A DNA stretch of 64,000 bases from positions 111,110,620-111,174,619 of the forward strand of contig OW804098.1 in NCBI GenBank assembly GCA_942159475.1, given 5' to 3'. Made by a program: the position numbers and the translations under genes. The notes under the pieces are model-generated. The model saw only the letters and a program-made list of their open reading frames with translations, made no database searches and was not told where the DNA came from. Shown here one piece after another: positions 11,450 to 23,360 of this stretch; position 1 is the first letter of the stretch; each line of letters starts with the position of its first letter. Source of the DNA: Sthenelais limicola (Eukaryota > Annelida > Polychaeta > Phyllodocida > Sigalionidae).

Positions 11450-12727
11450 GACAAACACTGTTTGTCAACAGACAAACACTGTTTGTCACAGACAAACACT
11501 GTTTGTCAACAGACAAACACTGTTTGTCAACAGACAAACACTGTTTGTCACAGACAAACACTGTTTGTCAGCAGAAAAACACTGTTTGTCTAATTCTTAC
11601 ACAAATGGCCTGCATTTGTCGGTGAAAAACACTGTTTCTCTCTGAAAAACATAATTATTAGAGAAAATTTTGTTTTTCTGCAGAAAAGCAATTTAGGTCA
11701 CACTAAACTTGACAAACAGTGTTTGTCAGAATTTTTCTGACAAACGGTGTTTGTCAACAGACAAACGGTGTTTGTCAGGAAAATTCGGACAAACGGTGTT
11801 TGTCAAACAGACAAACAGTGTTTGTCAACAGACAAACGGTGTTTGTCAGAAAAAAATAGACAAACGGTGTTTGTCAACAGACAAACGCTGTTTGTCAGAA
11901 CGATTCTGACAAACAGTGTTTATCAACAGACAAACAGTGTTTGTCAAAGCAGACAAACGGTGTTTGTCAAAGCAGACAAACGGTGTTTGTCAAAACAGAC
12001 AAACGGTGTTTGTCAAAACAGACAAACGGTGTTTGTCAGAAATATTCAGACAAACAGTGTTTGTCAAAACAGACAAACGGTGTTTGTCAAAGCAGACAAA
12101 CGGTGTTTGTCAAAACAGACAAACGGTGTTTGTCAAAACAGACAAACGGTGTTTGTCAGAAATATTCAGACAAACAGTGTTTGTCAAAGCAGACAAACGG
12201 TGTTTGTCAAAACAGACAAACGGTGTTTGTCAGAATAATTCAGACAAACGGTGTTTGTCAAAACAGACAAACGGTGTTTGTCAAAACAGACAAACGGTGT
12301 TTGTCAGAAATATTCAGACAAACGGTGTTTGTCAAAACAGACAAACGGTGTTTGTCAAAACAGACAAACGGTGTTTGTTAGAAATATTCAGACAAACAGT
12401 GTTTGTCAAAACAGACAAACGGTGTTTGTCAGAAATATTCAGACAAACAGTGTTTGTCAAAACAGACAAACGGTGTTTGTCAAAACAGACAAACGGTGTT
12501 TGTCAGAAATATTCAGACAAACAGTGTTTGTCAAAACAGACAAACGGTGTTTGTCAAAACAGACAAACAGTGTTTGTCAGAACAGACAAACGGTGTTTGT
12601 CAGAAAAATTCAGACAAACAGTGTTTGTCAAAACAGACAAACGGTGTTTGTCAGAAAAATTCAGACAAACAGTGTTTGTCAAAACAGACAAACAGTGTTT
12701 GTCAAAATAGACAAACGGTGTTTGTCT
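11450..12727. repeat. Left arm: palindromic 17-mer array
   Basis: The monomers are GACAAACGGTGTTTGTC and the variants GACAAACACTGTTTGTC and GACAAACAGTGTTTGTC. Each is a self-complementary hairpin with a 1-3 base centre. Spacers are mostly AAAACA (23-bp period) or AGAAATATTCA (28-bp period). The regular part starts at about 11709. Neither period is a multiple of three and the units lack stops, so all forward frames stay open. Confidence 0.93.
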
Positions 12728-12755
12728 ACCTGGTGTTTCCCCTAACTGGATTGCC

Positions 12756-13690
12756 CTAAACTATTGTTGCCCACTGCCCACTATCATTCCCTCCTAGTGG
12801 TTGGCCCCCTACATTCAAGTTGCCCACTTCCCCTGGTTGCCCTATGGTTGGGTTGCCCACTACCCCTGGTTGCGCCATTCTTGGGTTGCCCACCATACCT
12901 GGTTGCCACATGCTTGGGTTGCCCGCCGCACCTGGTTGCCCCATGCTCGGGTTGCCCGCCATACCTGGTTGCCCGCCATACCTGGTCGCCCCATGCTCGG
13001 GTTGCCCGCCATACCTGGTTGCCCGCCATACCTGGTCGCCCCATGCTCGGGTTGCCTGCCATACCTGGTTGCCCGCCATACCTGGTTGCCCCATGCTCGG
13101 GTTGCCCGCCATACCTGGTTGCCCGCCATACCTGGTTGCCCCATGCTCGGGTTGCCCGCCATACCTGGTTGCCCCATCTTCGGGTTGCCCGCCATACCTG
13201 GTTGCCCCATCTTCGGGTTGCCAGGCATATCTGGTTGCCCCATGCATGGGTTGCCCACCATACCCGGTTGCCCATGCTTGGGTTGCCCACCATACCTGGT
13301 TGCTCACCATACCCGGTTGCCCATGCTTGGGTTGCCCACCATACCTGGTTGCCCTATGGTTGAGTTGCCCGGTTGCCCATGCCTGGGTTGCCCACCATAC
13401 CCGGTTGCCCTACCAGCAGAGTTAGGAATCTGGACTAGGGCAACCATGTTAGTCAGGCAACCAAATTCGCCCAATTCAGTAGTTTGGCAACCAGTCAAGT
13501 CAACAGGGAATGTGGGCAACCAGAATTGGTGTGCAACTGGGGAAATTGGGCAACAATTGAGTTTTGGAAGCCTGTCCAGGGTAGATGGGCAACCAAATTG
13601 GGAAGTGTAAGGTTGGGTAAGTTGGGCAACCACTTGTTGCCAAAGGTATGGTGGGTATGTGGGCAACACAGACTGAAGGCAACCAGGGGG
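12756..13690. repeat. Core minisatellite with orientation switch
   Basis: From 12756 to about 13420 the sequence is a GC-rich array with a 33-bp composite unit made of GGTTGCCCGCCATACCT and GGTTGCCCCATGCTCG halves. From about 13435 to 13690 the motif appears as its complement (GGGCAACCA) in degenerate copies. The core is therefore also an imperfect inverted repeat, nested inside the hairpin arms. Confidence 0.85.
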
Positions 13691-13693
13691 CTA

Positions 13694-14910
13694 TTGTTTG
13701 TCTGTTGAGAAACACTGTTTGTCTGAATTTTTCTGACAAACACTGTTTGTCTGAATCTTTCCGACAAACACCGTTTGTCTGTTTTGACAAACACTGTTTG
13801 TCTGAATTTTTCTGACAAACACTGTTTGTCTGTTTTGACAAACATCGTTTGTCTGAATTTTTCTGACAAACACCGTTTGTCTGAATATTTCTGACAAACA
13901 CTGTTTGTCTGTTTTGACAAACACCGTTTGTCTGTTTTGACAAACATCGTTTGTCTGAATTTTTCTGACAAACACCGTTTGTCTGTTTTGACAAACATCG
14001 TTTGTCTGAATTTTTCTGACAAACACCGTTTGTCTGAATATTTCTGACAAACACCGTTTGTCTGTTTTGACAAACACTGTTTGTCTGAATTTTTCTGACA
14101 AACACCGTTTGTCTGTTTTGACAAACACCGTTTGTCTGTTTTGACAAACACTGTTTGTCTGAATTTTTCTGACAAACACTGTTTGTCTGTTTTGACAAAC
14201 ATCGTTTGTCTGAATTTTTCTGACAAACACCGTTTGTCTGAATATTTCTGACAAACACTGTTTGTCTGTTTTGACAAACACCGTTTGTCTGTTTTGACAA
14301 ACACCGTTTGTCTGTTTTGACAAACATCGTTTGTCTGAATTTTTCTGACAAACACCGTTTGTCTGTTTTGACAAACACCGTTTGTCTGAATTTTTCTGAC
14401 AAACACCGTTTGTCTGTTTTGACAAACATCGTTTGTCTGAATTTTTCTGACAAACACCGTTTGTCTGTTTTGACAAACACCGTTTGTCTGTTGACAAACA
14501 CTGTTTGTCAGAATTTTTCTGACAAACACCGTTTGTCTGTTGACAAACACTGTTTGTCAAAAAATTTCTGACAAACACTGTTTGTCAACAGAGAAACACT
14601 AAATTCTGACAAACACTGTTTGTCTGTTGACAAAAATCAGACAAACACCGTTTGTCTGTTGACAAACACCGTTTGTCTGTGACAAACAATGTTTGTCAAA
14701 CTCAAACCTTGTTTTTCTATAGACAAACAGTGTTTGTCACAGACAAACACCGTTTGTCAAGCTTTGAGTTTGACAAACAGTGTTTTTCTATCTTTTGGTT
14801 GATATCAGCTGACATCAGTAATTCTTTTTGACAAACAGTGTTTGTCTGTTGACAAACAGTGTTTGTCTGTGACAAACAGTGTTTGTCTGTTGACAAACAG
14901 TGTTTGTCTA
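13694..14910. repeat. Right arm: palindromic 17-mer array, complementary variants
   Basis: The units are GACAAACACCGTTTGTC, GACAAACATCGTTTGTC and GACAAACACTGTTTGTC, with TGTTTT and TGAATTTTTCT spacers. These are the exact complements of the left-arm unit and spacers. The asymmetric centre (GGT on the left, ACC on the right) shows that the arm is an inversion of the same array rather than an independent expansion. Confidence 0.92.
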
Positions 14911-14975
14911 ATTCTTACACAAATGGCTTGCCATAGACGTGGCCTCTGTCTCAACTTTATAGCTGCAAGAGGTTA

Positions 14976-15414
14976 AGGTATGATTCCACTGGTTCGCTTC
15001 TATGTGTGCTCATGGCTCGCTCTTGCTGCGCTTGTTTATAGTGCGCTTGTCATTCGCTCTTCCTCCGCTAATATTTTTAACGCAATACAAGCGCAGAGCG
15101 ATTCTACTGCTCCGCTTGTTTCCTGTATGAAAACAATAGCAAATGGGTTTGTGCGCTCTCACTGCGCTCTTGGTCCGCTAGTTTAACAGGTAGAAAGAGC
15201 GTTGTGTAGCTGCGCTCATATCAAACACAACAGATATGAGCGCAACGTCCAAAAGAAGCGCCAACGTTAGTTTTTAAGAGCGTACAGAAAGTGCAGTAAC
15301 CTATTCTATTGGACCGCTCTGGCTGCGCTCTATCTGTGCTTGTTGGGCGCTCATGGAAATAAAAAGAGCGGGCCATGAGCGGGCCAAAAGAGCGAGCCAG
15401 TGGAAACGCAGCCT
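14976..15414. mobile_element. 0.44-kb MITE flanked by TA
   Basis: Left AGGTATGATTCCACTGG and right CCAGTGGAAACGCAGCCT form terminal inverted repeats that continue as related GCTC-rich sequence (GCTCATGG / CCATGAGC). TA flanks both ends. Many internal GCTC/GAGC pairs suggest strong foldback. A truncated copy lies at 23361-23640. No transposase is present. Confidence 0.68.
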
Positions 15415-15606
15415 TACCTTCTTATATGAATAATTGATGGGGAAGAAGATCTAACTTCTATGCTTATAGCACATGTTTCCACGGAAGTGGTTCATTTTTT
15501 TAAACGTTTTGCCGGAGAGGGGGGGGGGGGGGGGGGGATTGAGAACATGAAACTGCCTCCTCATGCACCTGGACCTGGGATCCAACCCACAATATGCTAC
15601 TCATGC

Positions 15607-15918
15607 TATAGTTCTTAACTGGACACGGGTGGAGGTGAGGGGAGGGAGGACCAGCTAGGACCACAGGTAATGAGGCCCGCCATCCTGATATAGATGACCG
15701 CCATCACAGCCATTACAGTGTTCTGCATGATCGCCATTAGGCTTTTCAGCCAGACAGTGATGATAAGACAGGAGAAATCTGAGTTCCTCTATCCTATCCC
15801 AGCTGTTGTTTTCATGAGGAGGTGACAGATTTCGAGAGGTTTAATGGAATTCCGTCTTCCACCCATCCCCATCAAAGAAATGTCACCGCAGTACGGGTAT
15901 CATGTTACCAACTATAGT
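15607..15918. repeat. Dispersed direct repeat, copy 1 of 2
   Basis: This is nearly identical to 22399-22738 in the same orientation, sharing GGACCAGCTAGGACCA, the ATGACNGCCATCACAGCC stretch and the CCGCAGTACGGGTATCATGTTA end. Copy 1 lacks some bases present in copy 2. It is probably a non-autonomous element or a segmental duplicate; no ends or coding role are recognised. Confidence 0.8.
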
Positions 15919-16891
15919 GGGCCAACTAGTCATTCATATTATTGTAATAGTCTAAAGAATTTTATATATATATATAAGACACATGTGCATTATTGTTATA
16001 TTTAGTTTTGAGTTATTTTATATTGTATTAGTTTAAATATTACCTGCTTAAGGGTGATGTTAAATCTCCATACATTTAGCTACATTTGACCTAGACAATA
16101 TTCGCCATTCTGACTTAATTAGGATTAATATGATATATATAAAGAGAGGACAGTCACAGTCCCCCACGTTATTGTAATAATGATATATGTTCTTTCTATT
16201 TAAAGTATGACATAGTTTAATGGACTACAAGTCCACCTTTGTGCTACGTCAATGACACCCTGTCACTCTGCCCCCCCCCCCCCCAGCCTCCAGTCACTTA
16301 TCCCAGTCACCCCCAACATCCCTGCCCTAGAAATTCCTGGTACAATATATCATGAGGTCAGGCAAAAGGAATTCTTATTTCTAAGGCTTGCATACATAAT
16401 CTTGCTCAGTACTCTTACAGCAGGAGGGGTGAAGCTGTTTATGGATACTGTGGATAGGGGGTATTAACAAGCCAACAAGAAGGAGGAGAAGGAATATAAG
16501 ATATCAACACGTTTCCTAATATGGGTCCGGCCCTCTACAGGCCATGGCTTGGCGTGCTATTGGCCTTGTCTCTGGTCATATTGATGGTAAGTTATTTACT
16601 GTGTAGGCCTATTATAATTAGGAGTATTCACTAGGTCCAGCTTCATCTTTAATACAAGGAAGTTGTTTGTCCAGATAGTGCGCGGTACTAGATTCTCGCA
16701 ATATTCAAGAAATTGTGTTGATATTAAACCTTTTAAAGATAAACACAATATATGACAGGAATTTTTTATTTGAATTACTGGGCGATTCCAAAATGGTACA
16801 TAATTTATGCTTTGTGGTAAGCCTAAAAGGCCCACCACACAGTGGCTAGTGAAACAAAATCATTATAGTGTATACATGCATGTCTATTCAG

Positions 16892-16975
16892 TCAGGTTCG
16901 CTGGCCCAGTGGTAAGGCATCAGACTACCAAATGGGACATTGTGAGATCGAATCCCAGTGCAGGCAGCCTTTTTT
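16892..16975 (+). repeat. tRNA-derived SINE head or tRNA pseudogene
   Basis: The A-box TGGCCCAGTGG (902-912 of this kilobase) and B-box GATCGAATCC (946-955) are well spaced, and a T6 run at about 16970 follows. The acceptor and anticodon stems do not pair properly, so this is not a functional tRNA. Confidence 0.62.
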
Positions 16976-17029
16976 CATATTTGTCCCATTTTTGAGTCAA
17001 TGCATTTGGTTATGTTGAACTGCATTTTG

Positions 17030-17110
17030 ATCTTTATTTTTGTCTGAGATGTGGGTTATTTGAGAGGATTGGTGAAGGTGAGTTGTACATTTTCTGAAAA
17101 TCTGACCCGT
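17030..17110 (+). repeat. Dispersed repeat shared with 53980-54045
   Basis: GGATTGGTGAAGG...TTGTACATTTTCTGAA...TGACCC occurs here and again at about 53995-54040, just upstream of the LINE-C fragment. It marks a repeat family of unknown type. Confidence 0.6.
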
Positions 17111-17227
17111 ATGTGATTTGTGAAGGTATCTGTGGTGAAAATATGATTTTGAAGCGTTTTGTAAATTGGGATTTCTACACTCTATCTATAGCCTGGGAAA
17201 GCCCCTGTGAGATACTACGTCATTTGC

Positions 17228-17580
17228 TACTACATGCAGAGAAGTGGGAGTATGAGGAAGAGGGGTGGGAGAGGGTGGCGGTATTGGCGACGGGGAGGGT
17301 AGGGAGAGGTTGTAGGAGGGGAGAGTGAAGAAAAGGGAGAGGGTGGGGAAATAGGAGAGGAGGAGGGGGAGGTAAAGAAGAGGGAGAAAGAAACGAAGAG
17401 AGGGAGAGGATGTAGGGGAAGGGAGAGAGAGAGAGAGCAAGGAGAGGGAGCATGAGGAAGAGGGGAGGGATAGGGGGGACAGGGGGGAATCGGAGATGGG
17501 GTCGGCAGAGAAAAACAGGTGTGAGAGACAGAAGAGGCGGAGGGAAAAGAGGGAGAGTGGTAAATGTGGGAAGAGTATGT
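17228..17580 (+). repeat. Purine-rich (GA) tract
   Basis: The + strand is almost pure A/G for about 350 bases. Frames on the complementary strand are long but consist of Leu/Pro/Ser low complexity and are not genes. Confidence 0.85.
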
Positions 17581-18196
17581 AGTATGGAGGGGGATCGTCC
17601 GGAGGACGGGTACTTATCTAGTTTATATAACAAGAAAAATAATAAGAAATAAGAAATAATAATAAGAAATTAGTATTGAAGGTGGTAGTCAACTCAACTG
17701 AAAACAACTCGTTGTAATTACTGTTTCAGGATTTTATTTTGTGATCCAACGCATTTGGCATTTGGTTTTGACTTCTTTAGGGGTGATTACATGTTGGGAT
17801 TGTCTTAGGTATATCAATAAATGAGCAGTTTTGAACATAATGTAGAGTTATGGTAATTCGTTATTTTGGTATTCGACAGGTAGAGTTAGCAGTAAAATCC
17901 ATTGTTTTGGGTTTTAGTTTCGTATAAATTTCAAAAAGTGTATTAAAGGATCAGGAAATTTATTTGGTAATTTAAATCAGCTGTTCATCGGTGTTAATTG
18001 AATAAAAAACAAATGAAAAAGAAAATAGAAGAAAAAAGAAGAGAAACATACTAAACCATGTAATTTTAATGGTAACACCGAATCCTTATCTTTCTAATTA
18101 TCATGGACAAAATAGATGGTATCTATTTTAGATGGTATCCCATATATAAGTTGAAAATCATCATAGAAAAGAAAGGTGTGTCCGCAGTCTTATTAT

Positions 18197-18320
18197 GTGA
18201 TTAATTTCCCGAGATTTTGTGTCTGAGGCATTTGCTTGAACATAAACCCCAAGGCCCAAAGGGCCGAGGGGTTTATTTTCAAGTAAAAGCCGAAGACACA
18301 AAATCGAGGGAATTAATCAC
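18197..18320. repeat. 124-bp hairpin at the outer end of the left arm
   Basis: GTGATTAATT at the left pairs with AATTAATCAC at the right. Pairing continues through GATTTTGTGTCT/AGACACAAAATC and AAACCCC/GGGGTTT to a short loop near AAGGCCCAAAGGGCC. Confidence 0.85.
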
Positions 18321-18779
18321 TTTAATAGCCGATTTTTGGATTCAATAACACTGTTTAAACACATATTAACAAATATTAGGCTTTAAAAACGGTTGTAGAT
18401 GTACTTACAGCATGATGAATTCCAATAATTTAGCTCCTCAACTCGAATACATGGGTTACTATTTTACATCTGACATGGAAAGGACCGAGTCACAACGCCG
18501 CCTTTATAACGTCCAAATTAGCATGTTTTACACATTTAAAACCAATACATTTTAATATTTAGTTTATTTTAGCTCTGTCCAACCAATATCACATATGTAA
18601 ACCTAATGATGACTTCACAATGTCGGTTATGGCAGCCGCATTCTCCGTTCCAGAAACAAACGAAGCTTCCACTTTTTGCGGGCAACCAAGCATCAGACTT
18701 CCGGTTTACGAATGCCGTGTCCGTGTGTCTAGGGACTAAGAAATAAATAAAACATTTTGAATCGGTAGAAATGTTTTAA

Positions 18780-19180
18780 ATATTGTTTTAAGCCGATGGA
18801 AATCAAGTAATAAATGAATGGCGAGTTCAGAAACTATGTGTTTACATGCCGCAAGTTTGTACCGCTTTAGTCAGAACCTATATGGTAATGCGACGGCTGG
18901 CAGAATGAGCATCCAGGTACAACAGCCAATCAGAGGTGCGTATTTACTTATGTTTATGTTCAGCGAGCCGGCCTGTTTTCGCAAGGTTCCGCTGCTTGCT
19001 ATCCAAAGCATCGGAGACTTCCGGTTATCGAATGCCGTGTTGCGTGTGTCTACGGACTTAAAAAAGAACTAAACAAAATATTTGAATCGGTAGAAATGTT
19101 TTAAATGTTGTTTGAGCCCGATAGCGAAGATTTAGTGTACGGGAATCAAGTAATAAATGAATGACGATTTCAGAAGCTAT
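18780..19180. repeat. Roughly 340-bp tandem unit inside the left arm
   Basis: AATCAAGTAATAAATGAATG recurs at about 18806 and 19144, with homologous sequence between. The short open frame 18818-19072 lies in this unit and is reproduced, with changes, in the other arm. That argues it is repeat sequence rather than a gene. Confidence 0.65.
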
Positions 19181-20039
19181 ACGTGCTTACGTTATAGACC
19201 GGAAGAGATGTGGAGATCTTTCGGCATAGCCACTCATGTGCACCGTGCACTTGGCGTTGCATTGTGTACGCTAGTATATATATAGCGCACGGAGGATTTC
19301 ATTCGAAAGTGCCCCCACGTCAACAAACCGGAGCTTGCACGATGTCTACTGTCGTCATGTTATGGCAAGGCTTAGGCTGTATTTACTTTAAAATGGCTAA
19401 TATTTCCATCAGAAACAGTGGAGGAATGACTTCAATGTGACCAGGACTTTATACACGTTCCAAACTGAACGCGGAATCGACGAAAAACAACCAAAAAACT
19501 CTAGTAAAGACCCAACCTTGAACCCTGAACCTGGAACTGTCATGGCCGCTTGTGGCGAACATGACGATGATTTGCAGGAATTGACAAATTGATTATTCCC
19601 TATTTCGTTGTTCACCACCATTCAGCAAGTGGAATATCCTTCTACAATGATATTTGGAACATTATCGGTGATTTTGGAGCTATTGGGAGTGATATTTAGG
19701 CGACAAACAACTAGTTGATGAGGTAAGTGATTGAGCGGAAACGCCGACTGGGGTTTATTTTAACTACATCCGCAAAATAATTCTACATCCGAAAAATAAA
19801 CCCCTGAGTCCGAAAAATAAACTACTACATCCGTTTTCCGGTTTGACGACTTCCTGTCCAAACAGTAATTTATAAGTATCCAGAACCCCAGCAGAATCCA
19901 AAGATCTGCTATTAAAGATCTATTATTCATTACACGACTTACACAACACACTTACATCTATATCTTCCCTATGTACCAAGAATAACCATAAAAATACCCA
20001 TACAAATAATGTAGATCTTCCAGTGGGCTCATTAAAGCA

Positions 20040-20445
20040 TGAATACTGAGACTTTTTCTAATGGCAATATGATCCCCCGCCCCCCTCGACTCTGCTTGAG
20101 AAATAGGCTATGTAAGGTTACAGTGCCGTTTCTGTAATGCATTTTACTTTACTTTACTAAAGCCTCTTGTAGACAATACAAGGTTTTCGATGTAGTTACA
20201 AGAAGTCTTTTTTTAACTTAGTAGAGCCTCTGAGCCTCCGAGTAGATGCTAAAAGCTAAGAGCTTTTCATCTATAGTAGTATTTTTGATGTTTTTCTACC
20301 TTTATATTAGAAACTGCTTGAAGCTGTTTTTATCTTAATAAGGTCTGTCAGAAGCTGAAACGAAGGGCTTTTGTATTTATATTTTGTTAATCGCCCTGGG
20401 CAATGTGGATTTGTTGATAAATAGAATAAAGGTTGTAATAAAAAA
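20040..20445 (+). repeat. Possible LINE 3' end
   Basis: A CGCCCTGGGCAATG hairpin is followed by AATAGAATAAAGG and an A-run at 20440-20446, as in the 3' tails of CR1-group LINEs. No coding part is attached. Confidence 0.35.
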
Positions 20446-20596
20446 AGGCAAAAATCATGAAGAATAAGTAAATTTATATGGTTGTTAAAACATCATTTCA
20501 AATCCATATGTATTAAGGTGTATTCGCGTGGACAGTCATTTTGCTATAACAACCTGAAGCAGTGATTAAAAGGATTAACATACTCTATTTCAGGGC

Positions 20597-20972
20597 TGCT
20601 AGTGCACTGTTATATCATTAATACCCGAGGTTTTGGATGGTCTAAGGGGTCTGTTGCCTGGTGGACAATTCAAGGCGCGTTAGCCCTGAGAATTTTCCAC
20701 CAGGCAACAGACCCCTTAGACCATCCAAAACCTCGGGTATTAGTACTTTTAGACGCGGTTTGGTCAGATTCAACTGTTATTTACCACTTACTGACTTTTA
20801 TTTACCAGTTCTTTTGACGTCTATAACCCCTATTCCTTACCAGAAGTTGCTGGAAGTGATTGCCGTGGTCTATTGTGACAAAAATACACCCCAGAATCTG
20901 ACCAAACCGGGTCTAATTGTGTATAATCCATTGCATTCACCCCGGGATTATACACCAAACAGTGCACTAGCA
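20597..20972. mobile_element. Cloverleaf-shaped inverted-repeat element
   Basis: The outer 15-bp arms TGCTAGTGCACTGTT (20597-20611) and its exact complement (20958-20972) enclose three separate stems. Stem 1 pairs 20619-20671 with 20690-20742 (53 bp, one mismatch). Stem 2 pairs 20751-20771 with 20894-20914 (21 bp, one mismatch). Stem 3 pairs 20919-20929 with 20945-20955 (11 bp, perfect). The folded form is a four-way, tRNA-like or viral-ITR-like shape. The near-perfect long stem implies recent origin or active maintenance. No coding content is supported. Confidence 0.8.
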
Positions 20973-22398
20973 ACTTCCTATAAGGCTTATCTCCACTGAC
21001 GTTTTTCCTCCTAGTGTTGTTGAGGTTTCATTCTGCTGTGCATTCTCAATCCAAATATAATAACAAAGGGAGCTTCTCAGAGGAGAATGTTGATGTGGCT
21101 GTGCAACTTAAGTTTTTCAAATGATTCTGAAGGAAGATGGAATATCAGTTCTCATTAGTAGTTGATTTTACTTTGCGGTTTCATGTCCTGTTTTGGCAGA
21201 TGGATCGCCAAGGATCAACATATATCTTTGTTATGATTAATATAATGACAATAGCTGTCAAACCGTAAAATAGCTGTCAAACCGTAAAATAGCTGTAATA
21301 GGCATGTGGTCTTGTGGAGCCCTGCCTTTACCTATGGTGGTGGTGTACTTTTTTGCAGCTTAGTAATCATAGAGCAGCAATGGTGTGGTATGGAGGTTAC
21401 CCCAACCACGCTTCAGTTATAAATACTAGAGGACCAGCTTAGCGCTTGAGTAGCCCCTCGCATATATGAGATTTATCATGAACTGCTGTACTAGGTCTAA
21501 ATAAAAAAATATCTCATTTCCCCAACTACCTTCATCCAGGAAATTAGAGCCATAAGACCATGTTTTAAACTTAATATTTTGAGCATGAGTTCCTCTTTTG
21601 ATGTATGATAATTTGTTGTCCAGATTTACCATTAGCTCCCCTTTAATTTGAATTTGATCGTCCGAATATGTACTAAAGCACTTTTGCCACTTATTAGTCC
21701 CAAAATTATATATCATAAATTACTTTTAAACCACTAACCCCCTAAATTTGTATTGAACTATCGTATTAATTTCAGATAAAATTAACTCATGATATATTAC
21801 TCATATATATTCTTCCATGTAAATATTTCATTAAAATTTGTATCAAAACCACTTGATTTCATTTCGTGAATATTACCCATTACTTATGAACACGACTTGT
21901 ACTTAAGATCCAGTCATAGGCGTGGACGAGAACTCGAAATCCCAAAGACTATTAATAGTATGTTATTGCGTGCTTAGTAGCAAAAGATTTATAGTTAAGT
22001 ACTGAATGTTGTTTTATTATTGGGAACATCTAGGACACAGCTTTGGCAAACAATTACAAAGAATCAAACGTAGTGTATTTTTTACTTTAATCGCCTCACT
22101 GCCCTTTGATACACAAATATACCTTATTATTGTAATAAACATGAACATGAAAACATGATTCATAACAACCCTTGTCACTGGTGTAAAACCTACATCTGTA
22201 ACTGGAGTTACAGATGAAGAAGATGGCGGCAGGTGTTTTTCACACTTTTGTTATTCTCTGAATTCTGGCATTACAAGACGTTTTCTAAAGAATCTGAATC
22301 AACAGATCTCTTAATTTAGGGATAAATAACCATTGTGTATATTCCAATTGTGTACCAACATTTATATACAATTGTAATTTCAAGTGTAAAATATTGCA

Positions 22399-22738
22399 TA
22401 TAGTTCTTAACTGAACACACATGGAGGTGAGGGGAGGGAGGACCAGCTAGGACCACTCCTTTAGGTAATGAGGCCCGCCATCCTGATACATACTGTTATA
22501 CATGACTGCCATCACAGCCATTACAGTGTTCTGGATGATCGCCATCAGGCTTGTGGTGCAGATGGTGATGATAAGACAAGGGGAGCTGTCCCCCAAATCT
22601 GAGTTCCTCCATCCTATCCCAGCTGTTGTTTTCATGAGGAGGTGACAGATTTCGAGAGGTTTAATGGAATTCCGTCTTCCACCCATCCCAATCAAAGAAA
22701 TGTCACCGCAGTACGGGTATCATGTTATCAACTATAGT
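22399..22738. repeat. Dispersed direct repeat, copy 2 of 2
   Basis: Same family and orientation as 15607-15918. The minus-strand frame across it (22447-22695) is interrupted in the other copy, so it is not treated as a gene. Confidence 0.8.
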
Positions 22739-23360
22739 ACCCTTGTGACTCAAATTCATAGGATTGTATCTCCAACTGACTTCTAGACTAGTACATCCAT
22801 AACTCATCAGGAAAGGTACCTCATGTCACTCATAGATTTGATTCTTTCAGCACATAACATTTTAATATTCATTAATGGGGTCATTTTACCATCAAACTTT
22901 AACAAAAAATATTCTAACTCACTTCGTCATGCAATAGAAACAAGGTAAAGTAGATACTTTAGACTTTTATCACTTTCCCTAGCACTTCTAATTTCCTTCT
23001 TCAACATCATAACCAAATGTATTAAAATAAAGGCGAAACGCGTCAGGAACGCCAATAAACCTACAAAATACCAACTTGATTCGTTCCCATGACTGTTTTT
23101 GTTGAGTTGCTTTTCCATCAATTCTTTAATGTATTAAAATAAAGTGAAAATTATTAGTCAGTTCTCACATAATGGGGTCACTTGGCTATTTGGGGGTCAA
23201 ATTTTAAATTTATTGGAACTAATTATCTTTTACATGATCAGTTGTACACATGTTTAACGATTCACATCGAAAAGTGGGAACACTAATGTTAAAATCTCTG
23301 CCAGTGGCAGCCAAAATCAAGAAAAGCATAAATTGTCTCGATTCATTATTCAAAGTCTAA

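Larger units (their letters stand above)
11423..14935. mobile_element. 3.5-kb foldback (FB-like) element of palindromic minisatellites
   Basis: The ends are long inverted repeats: TATGGCAAGCCATTTGTG from 11423 is matched by its complement ending at 14935, and the match continues into the first hairpin units. Directly outside, GACGTG is present at 11417-11422 and at 14936-14941, a clean 6-bp target-site duplication. Each arm is an array of 17-base palindromes, and the core is a second minisatellite that also flips orientation. Foldback elements (Drosophila FB type) have exactly this plan: inverted ends built of short tandem repeats. No transposase is present, so it is non-autonomous. The left flank also carries an extra GACGTG at 11411-11416, which slightly weakens the duplication argument. 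Confidence 0.8.

Noticed and set aside
11709..12759. Long repetitive open frames (up to 264 codons, QTNGVCQ/DKRCLS patterns) on the + strand
   Set aside because: They are the palindromic minisatellite read in all three frames; periods of 23 and 28 bp shift the frame and the unit has no stops. No start context, domain or splice support.
12756..13669. Open frames with LVAPCSGCPPY or GATRYGGQPEH repeats on both strands
   Set aside because: Translation of the GC-rich 33-bp core minisatellite; open in several frames on both strands at once.
13495..14578. Minus-strand frames of about 300-350 codons
   Set aside because: Mirror image of the left-arm repeat translation; same reason.
11450..14910. 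CRISPR-like regular repeats
   Set aside because: Spacers are not unique, repeats are palindromic and the context is animal DNA with spliced genes.
16892..16970. Functional tRNA gene
   Set aside because: Promoter boxes are good, but acceptor and anticodon stems do not pair.
17186..17652. Coding frames rich in Leu, Pro and Ser or Glu, Arg and Gly
   Set aside because: Low-complexity translation of the purine tract on either strand.
18818..19072. 84-codon frame in the left arm, similar to minus frames at 27661-28221
   Set aside because: It is part of the 340-bp arm repeat; copies carry different stops and frameshifts, so no selection is evident.
22206..22260. Possible signal-peptide exon for the astacin gene
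   Set aside because: An in-frame TGA after 15 codons and no suitable phase-0 donor; kept only as a point to check.
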